47,140 nt of DNA from contig JAFGVA010000107.1 in assembly GCA_016938235.1 (NCBI GenBank), forward strand, positions 1 through 47,140, given 5' to 3'. This DNA comes from Bacteroidales bacterium. GTDB taxonomy: Bacteria > Bacteroidota > Bacteroidia > Bacteroidales > UBA10428. Both the position numbers and the translations under genes were made by a program. The notes under the pieces are model-generated. The model was not told the origin of the DNA and did no database searches. It saw nothing but the letters and a program-made list of their open reading frames with translations. Of this stretch, positions 45,633 through 47,140 are shown in pieces (position 1 is the first letter of the stretch; each line of letters begins with the position of its first letter).

Positions 45633-47069
45633 TTATTCATTTTCTCTTACGGATTTAAGGGGTTGTGGTATGCTGAAACTGAAAGTACTCCCTTTTTCCG
45701 GAGTGCTTTTAACCCATATTTTGCCCCCATGGTTGTCAATAAATTCTTTACAGAGCATTAATCCCAGCCCTGTTCCGGTTTCTTTGGCAGTACCTGTTTT
45801 CGAGACAGATTGTGTGATTTTAAACAGGTTTTGCTTGGTCTTGGCATCCATGCCTATACCGTTGTCCTTAATATTTACCTCAATATTATCTTTTTTCTCA
45901 GAAACCCGAACCCCAATTTCAATTGAACCACCGGGGTTACTGAATTTTATAGCATTAGAAATAAGATTTCTTATTATAGTGGTCAGCATTTCCTTATCAG
46001 CAAATATTTCAGTATCCGTTGGGATTAGTATTTTTATTGCTTGTTTTTTGTTTGAAGCCTGCGTTTTTAAGAAATTTTTAGTCTCTTCTACAATATTGTA
46101 AAGATTTAACCTTGTGGGTTTAAATTCTATTGCACCTCTTTGCAGGCGGGCCCAGTTTAAAAGGTTGTCTAACAGTTTGAAGGTATTCTGGGTGCTTTCA
46201 TTAATAGCCTCAATCAGTTCTTTCTTGTGTTCAGCGTCAATTTCATTGTATTTTGAAAGCAATATGTCAGATAATCCCATTAAAGAGCTTATTGGATTTA
46301 TTAAATCGTGAGCTATTATTGAGAAAAATTTATCTTTTGTTTGATTTGCCACAACAAGTTCTTTCTCTCTTTGCGATAATGTTTTATTCGTGTCCTCTAA
46401 TTCAAGAATTACCTCGTTAAGATGCGTGGTTTTTTCAGTAACCAGATTTTCAAGTATTTTACTTTTTCTTAAAAACAATAACTGAGAGCGTTTCTGAATA
46501 ATAAAAATTAATAGGCTAAAAGCAATAATTATCAGAAACATAGTTATTAACTGCCTATTTCTGAAGGAATTAAGCTCTTTAAACAAAAACTCATCTTTTT
46601 TTCCTATGGCAAAATAAACATCGGAGTAATCCGACCTGGAAATAAAGAAAACACTGTCGTGCTTAAAGACCAGCTTGTCGTTTTCGGTTATTCGTTTCTT
46701 CTCAAAATTAGTGCTACTATTCAGCAGTGCTGATTTCACTGTTATTTGCAGCGACTCGGTAGAGTCAATAATGCTCCTTAATATTTTCGAACAGCAAGAT
46801 TGCACAATATCATATCCAATTATTTCATTCTCATTGTTTATCGGAGATATAACCCAAACATTGAATAAGGTGTCGTGTATGCTTACTTTTGTAATTAGCT
46901 TCTTTGGAAAAGAATCGGGTTTATATAATTCGCAAGCAGCCACATGCCCCAGGCGATTGTCATGTTCAAGTAAAAGCTGATTGTCAATATATCGTGCTGC
47001 ATAAATGCAATTTTCCAGGGCATTTATTCCATCTATATATTTTGGAGTTGTATATTCAATGTCGTTTAG
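45633..47069 (-). CDS. Membrane sensor histidine kinase, 5' end damaged or outside the window
   Basis: The kinase part is clear. A helix FLIIIAFSLLIFII and coiled coil are followed by HisKA (SIIAHDLINPISSLMG) and a HATPase with LISNAIKFSNPGG and GTGLGLMLCKEFI. There is no receiver. A GTG at 46941-46943 could start a 436-residue protein, but the frame stays open upstream for another 42 codons with protein-like content (YIDGINALENCIYAARYID) and no ATG. It meets TAA at 47070-47072, beyond which the frame again reads like protein (KKALSYELQTIIA). The N-terminal helix expected before a periplasmic sensor is missing. The gene is therefore probably longer and interrupted, or mis-sequenced. It is convergent with the esterase gene, 7 bp apart. 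Confidence 0.75.
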   Translation of the reverse strand, partial: LNDIEYTTPKYIDGINALENCIYAARYIDNQLLLEHDNRLGHVAACELYKPDSFPKKLITKVSIHDTLFNVWVISPINNENEIIGYDIVQSCCSKILRSIIDSTESLQITVKSALLNSSTNFEKKRITENDKLVFKHDSVFFISRSDYSDVYFAIGKKDEFLFKELNSFRNRQLITMFLIIIAFSLLIFIIQKRSQLLFLRKSKILENLVTEKTTHLNEVILELEDTNKTLSQREKELVVANQTKDKFFSIIAHDLINPISSLMGLSDILLSKYNEIDAEHKKELIEAINESTQNTFKLLDNLLNWARLQRGAIEFKPTRLNLYNIVEETKNFLKTQASNKKQAIKILIPTDTEIFADKEMLTTIIRNLISNAIKFSNPGGSIEIGVRVSEKKDNIEVNIKDNGIGMDAKTKQNLFKITQSVSKTGTAKETGTGLGLMLCKEFIDNHGGKIWVKSTPEKGSTFSFSIPQPLKSVRENE

Positions 47070-47140
47070 TTAAGCTATAATCGTTTGTAATTCATATGAT
47101 AAAGCCTTTTTTGTCGATGTTTTCTTTCGTTTTTTCTACC

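Noticed and set aside
45670-46101. 143-codon plus-strand ORF opposite the last kinase
   Set aside because: It lies over the conserved HATPase domain on the other strand and has no family features.
1-47140. CRISPR arrays, tRNA and rRNA genes, prophage
   Set aside because: No regularly spaced direct repeats with unique spacers, no tRNA- or rRNA-like sequence, and no integrase, capsid or terminase gene was seen by reading.

Overview
The window is chromosomal DNA from a Bacteroidota bacterium. The evidence is a SusC/SusD pair, a one-protein hybrid two-component system (HTCS), the gldA-gldF-gldG gliding-type ABC transporter, a PG0541-type small protein beside an RND pump, lipoproteins with Bacteroidota-style lipoboxes, few Shine-Dalgarno sequences and AT-rich spacers. 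The style resembles environmental Bacteroidales/Marinilabiliales; that placement is inference. No rRNA, tRNA, CRISPR array, transposase or phage gene was seen.

Layout. (1) 1-8283, plus strand: a GH94 glycoside phosphorylase behind a 35-bp tandem repeat, a TPR sensor kinase, a C_GCxxG_C_C redox-type protein, a U32/RlhA-like protein and an orphan Dam-like methylase. A structured repeat element (8389-8592) follows. (2) 8678-15196, minus strand: a MarR/GbsR-type regulator, TolC-like channel, HlyD-like adaptor, RND pump and PII-like PG0541 protein in one operon. (3) 15437-17070: a small unknown protein, an NlpC/P60 peptidase and a Trp/Tyr-rich lipoprotein. (4) 17244-21403: gldA, gldF, gldG and a DUF4340 gene, ending at a terminator. 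(5) 21404-22560: a HEPN/MNT toxin-antitoxin module with a nonsense codon in the HEPN gene, bracketed by inverted repeats. (6) 22573-26662: a small secreted protein and a large TPR/PD40/OmpA protein with three internal repeats. (7) 26776-45625: an arabinan utilisation locus. (8) 45633 to the window end, minus strand: a sensor kinase whose 5' end looks damaged or wrongly called.

How the utilisation locus fits together (inference from families). The HTCS senses a pentose oligosaccharide in the periplasm and activates the divergent operon. A surface lipoprotein with a duplicated putative carbohydrate-binding domain, together with SusD, captures the glycan, and two GH43 lipoproteins (subfamily 4-like and 5-like endo-arabinanases) cut it. 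SusC imports the fragments, a GPH/MelB-type symporter moves products across the inner membrane, and a signal-less GH43_26-like exo-arabinofuranosidase finishes the job in the cytoplasm. A SASA-family acetylesterase follows a terminator. No GH51, GH127 or GH146 debranching enzyme is present, so the locus looks built for linear alpha-1,5-arabinan or debranched oligosaccharides.

The most unusual items are the HEPN/MNT cassette with terminal inverted repeats and an interrupted toxin, the interrupted 5' end of the last kinase, the duplicated-domain binding lipoprotein placed ahead of susC, a 13-bp perfect hairpin separating susCD from the enzyme genes, and the three-fold ~200-residue repeat in the OmpA-family protein.
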